A stretch of 64,000 bases of DNA. Source: CAYVVT01 sp964454335. Its GTDB lineage: Bacteria; Fidelibacterota; UBA8477; JABMPR01. The notes below the pieces were generated by a model. It was given only the letters and a program-made list of their open reading frames with translations. It had not been told where the DNA came from and ran no database searches. Numbering within the stretch: the first letter of the stretch is position 1; each line of letters begins with the position of its first letter. Below are positions 62,551-64,000 of the stretch, in pieces. The position numbers and the translations under genes were made by a program. Where the stretch lies: contig CAYVVT010000001.1 in the NCBI GenBank assembly GCA_964454335.1, positions 124,001 through 188,000 on the forward strand. Reading direction: 5' to 3'.

Positions 62551-63078
62551 ATGAAATGTCCTGCTTGTGACCATGAGCTGACCCTGATGACCGTCGGTGA
62601 GATCGAGCTTGATGTCTGTAAGGGCGGCTGTGGAGGCATCTGGTTCGACAACCATGAGTTGAAGAAATTCGATGAGCCGCATGAAGGTTCCGGTGAAGCT
62701 TTGCTGGACATCGAGATCGATAATGATCTTCAGGTGGATCATTCCCGCCGCAGGAACTGTCCCCATTGCACAGATACGATACTTATGCGCCACTTCTTCA
62801 GTGTTCACCGGGCTGTGGAAGTCGATGAATGTCCCAACTGCGGCGGCTACTGGCTGGACAACGGCGAATTGAAACATATCCGGTCCCAGTATGACACTGA
62901 GTCTGAACGGGAGCAAGCTGCCGACGAATATTTCGAGGACATGTTCGGTAAGGAGATCGAGCGGCTCGTCCAGGCAGGTGAGGAAAAAGCCACCAAGGCA
63001 CGCAAAATCGCCCACATGTTCCGCTTCCTCCTGCCAAGCTATTACATCCCCGGCAAACAGAAATGGGGCGCCTTTTAA
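62551..63078 (+). CDS. Double TFIIB-type zinc-ribbon protein
   Basis: A 175-residue protein with two zf-TFIIB-like zinc ribbons: CPACDHELTLM with CKGGCGGIWFDNHELKKF, then CPHCTDTILM with CPNCGGYWLDNGELKHI. A charged helix follows. Bacterial members are widespread and have no settled function. GGAGAAGGATCCA precedes the ATG. Confidence 0.88.
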   Translation: MKCPACDHELTLMTVGEIELDVCKGGCGGIWFDNHELKKFDEPHEGSGEALLDIEIDNDLQVDHSRRRNCPHCTDTILMRHFFSVHRAVEVDECPNCGGYWLDNGELKHIRSQYDTESEREQAADEYFEDMFGKEIERLVQAGEEKATKARKIAHMFRFLLPSYYIPGKQKWGAF

Positions 63079-63136
63079 CAGCCACATGGCAGGGGAAGCC
63101 CATCTATTCAGGGCTTCTGGCTGAGGAAATGTATAA

Positions 63137-63829
63137 ATGCACCCCTATCTAGATCCTTTTCATAAGGCATTCACTGCCGCAGCAGATCCTGAGAACGCCG
63201 GCCCCATGGCCAAATACATGAAGGGTCAGTTTGAGTACCTGGGCATCAAAACCCCGGAGCGGCGAGCCATCAGTAAAGAGATCTACAAGCGTGTGGGACT
63301 ACCGGATGATGCCATCCTTCCTGAAGTGCTTGAGGATCTCTGGGGATTGGCCCAGCGTGAGTTTCAATACCTGGGACTTGACATGCTCCGGCGTTGTGAG
63401 AAACGGCTGACCCCGGAGCACCTGCCTTTACTGGAAAGATTCATCACCACAAGATCATGGTGGGATACCGTTGACGGATTGGCGGCCTGGTCGGTGGGGT
63501 CCATCTTCAAACGCTATCCCGAAAAGCGGGAACCATTCCTGTCCGATTGGCGAGGATCCGGGAATATGTGGCTACGGCGGACGGCGATCCTGTTCCAGCT
63601 GCAGTACAAGGAATCCACCGATCATAACCTGTTATTTCAGATCATCCGTGAGAACCTGGGATCAAAGGAATTCTTCATCAATAAGGCCATTGGCTGGGCT
63701 CTGAGAGAGTACTCCAAACGTAATGCAGAAGCTGTGAAGGCTTTTGTTGCCGTGACCGATCTTGCGCCACTGAGCCGACGGGAAGGCCTGAAATGGCTGC
63801 ACAGGAAGGCAGAGCAGGCAGGAGGATGA
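63137..63829 (+). CDS. DNA alkylation repair (AlkD-like) HEAT-repeat protein
   Basis: A 230-residue AlkD-family protein with HEAT-like helical repeats: MKGQFEYLGIKTPERRAISKEIYKR, SWWDTVDGLAAWSVGSIFKRYPE, MWLRRTAILFQLQYK, FFINKAIGWALREYSKRN. The Trp and Asp in WWDTVD and the Arg in WLRR match the DNA-lesion cleft residues of AlkD. It probably excises alkylated bases. GAGGAAATGTATAA precedes the ATG with a rather long spacer. Confidence 0.9.
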   Translation: MHPYLDPFHKAFTAAADPENAGPMAKYMKGQFEYLGIKTPERRAISKEIYKRVGLPDDAILPEVLEDLWGLAQREFQYLGLDMLRRCEKRLTPEHLPLLERFITTRSWWDTVDGLAAWSVGSIFKRYPEKREPFLSDWRGSGNMWLRRTAILFQLQYKESTDHNLLFQIIRENLGSKEFFINKAIGWALREYSKRNAEAVKAFVAVTDLAPLSRREGLKWLHRKAEQAGG

Positions 63830-63850
63830 ATCGAGAATGCAGAGGAGAAC

Positions 63851-64000
63851 ATGAATAACCACACACGATCAGCAATTTCAATATTCCTGCTATTGATAGT
63901 TTCAAACACCTGGCTCAGTGGGCAGATGCATGTCAGGGACGAGATCGCCTTTCCGGACATCCCGGGCTACCGGACCCTCAAATGCGATTTCCATACACAC
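63851..64000 (+). CDS. PHP-domain (Sb-PDE-like) phosphodiesterase, N-terminal part
   Basis: The frame opens at the ATG at 63851 (AGAGGAG just upstream) and runs to the right edge, 50 codons without a stop. It begins with a signal peptide (residues 1-23), followed by FPDIPGYRTLKCDFHTH. That is the usual start of exported PHP-domain phosphodiesterases of the Sb-PDE type, whose CDFHxH motif holds the first metal ligands. The active protein would lie outside the cytoplasm. Most of the gene lies beyond the window. Confidence 0.75.
   Translation, partial: MNNHTRSAISIFLLLIVSNTWLSGQMHVRDEIAFPDIPGYRTLKCDFHTH

Noticed and set aside
1..64000. Phage, insertion sequence, integron, tRNA or rRNA genes
   Set aside because: No integrase, transposase, terminal repeats or structural RNA patterns were seen on either strand.

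Overview
The window (about 54% GC by eye) comes from an anaerobic, diderm, LPS-bearing bacterium of the FCB-type lineages. Candidates are Neomarinimicrobiota, KSB1, Calditrichota and relatives; the sequence does not let me choose. Evidence: lipid A genes (lpxB, lpxK), a TonB-dependent receptor beside a PorV/PorQ-type barrel, several secreted proteins ending in a FlgD-like FPNPFNP sorting domain of the type IX secretion kind, a MenG/UbiE methylase, an Rnf complex and an oxygen-sensitive glycyl radical enzyme. I see no rRNA, tRNA, CRISPR, prophage or insertion sequence.

Layout. 1-4964 (minus): a membrane-anchored zinc protease cut by the window edge and two large VWA proteins with sorting domains. 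5227-10275 (plus): a hydroxyproline catabolic operon with a glycyl radical activase, trans-4-hydroxy-L-proline dehydratase HypD, an SRPBCC protein and a trans-3-hydroxy-L-proline dehydratase-like protein. 10349-14120 (minus): lipid A genes (Gfo/Idh/MocA oxidoreductase, LpxB, DUF374 acyltransferase, LpxK). 14339-22244 (plus): M32 carboxypeptidase, GpmI, M16 and M1-type peptidases. 22386-30208 (plus): a secreted jelly-roll-like protein, a TonB-dependent receptor, a 1029-residue secreted protein and a PorV/PorQ protein. 30298-31017 (minus): MenG/UbiE.

31232-37702 (plus) is the most interesting block: a bacterial microcompartment operon of the sugar-phosphate-utilising kind. It has a SorC/DeoR regulator with its own promoter and two tandem operator boxes, an RpiB-DeoC fusion enzyme, two BMC-T, one BMC-H and three BMC-P shell proteins, and a CoA-acylating aldehyde dehydrogenase. 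The fusion enzyme carries a candidate encapsulation helix between its two domains that matches the helix at the start of the dehydrogenase. It also has a Cys-rich linker, and Asp where the RpiB catalytic Cys should be. The likely chemistry is 2-deoxyribose-5-phosphate to acetaldehyde plus glyceraldehyde-3-phosphate, then acetaldehyde to acetyl-CoA.

37796-42040 (plus): an RlmD/TrmA-type rRNA methylase, LemA, a TPM protein, a lone response regulator and a GyrI-like protein. 42109-47808 (minus): rnfCDGEAB plus an RseC-like gene. 48082-64000: Nudix, MFS, RecO, rhomboid, a secreted endonuclease I, an SDR enzyme, a beta-helix/dockerin-like protein, a K+ channel with a separate cyclic-nucleotide-binding protein, a VWA/FlgO-like protein, an ACT protein, SRPBCC, GNAT, zinc-ribbon and AlkD-like genes, and the start of a PHP-domain phosphodiesterase.

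Together these suggest a protein- and nucleic-acid-scavenging fermenter. Secreted nuclease and peptidases would release peptides, hydroxyproline and deoxynucleosides; HypD and the microcompartment would process the hydroxyproline and deoxyribose; Rnf would balance ferredoxin, NADH and the ion gradient. Two kinds of non-coding structure stand out: CCCCAGGCTT-type palindromes at three convergent gene junctions, and an 8-bp tandem repeat family at three divergent promoters.
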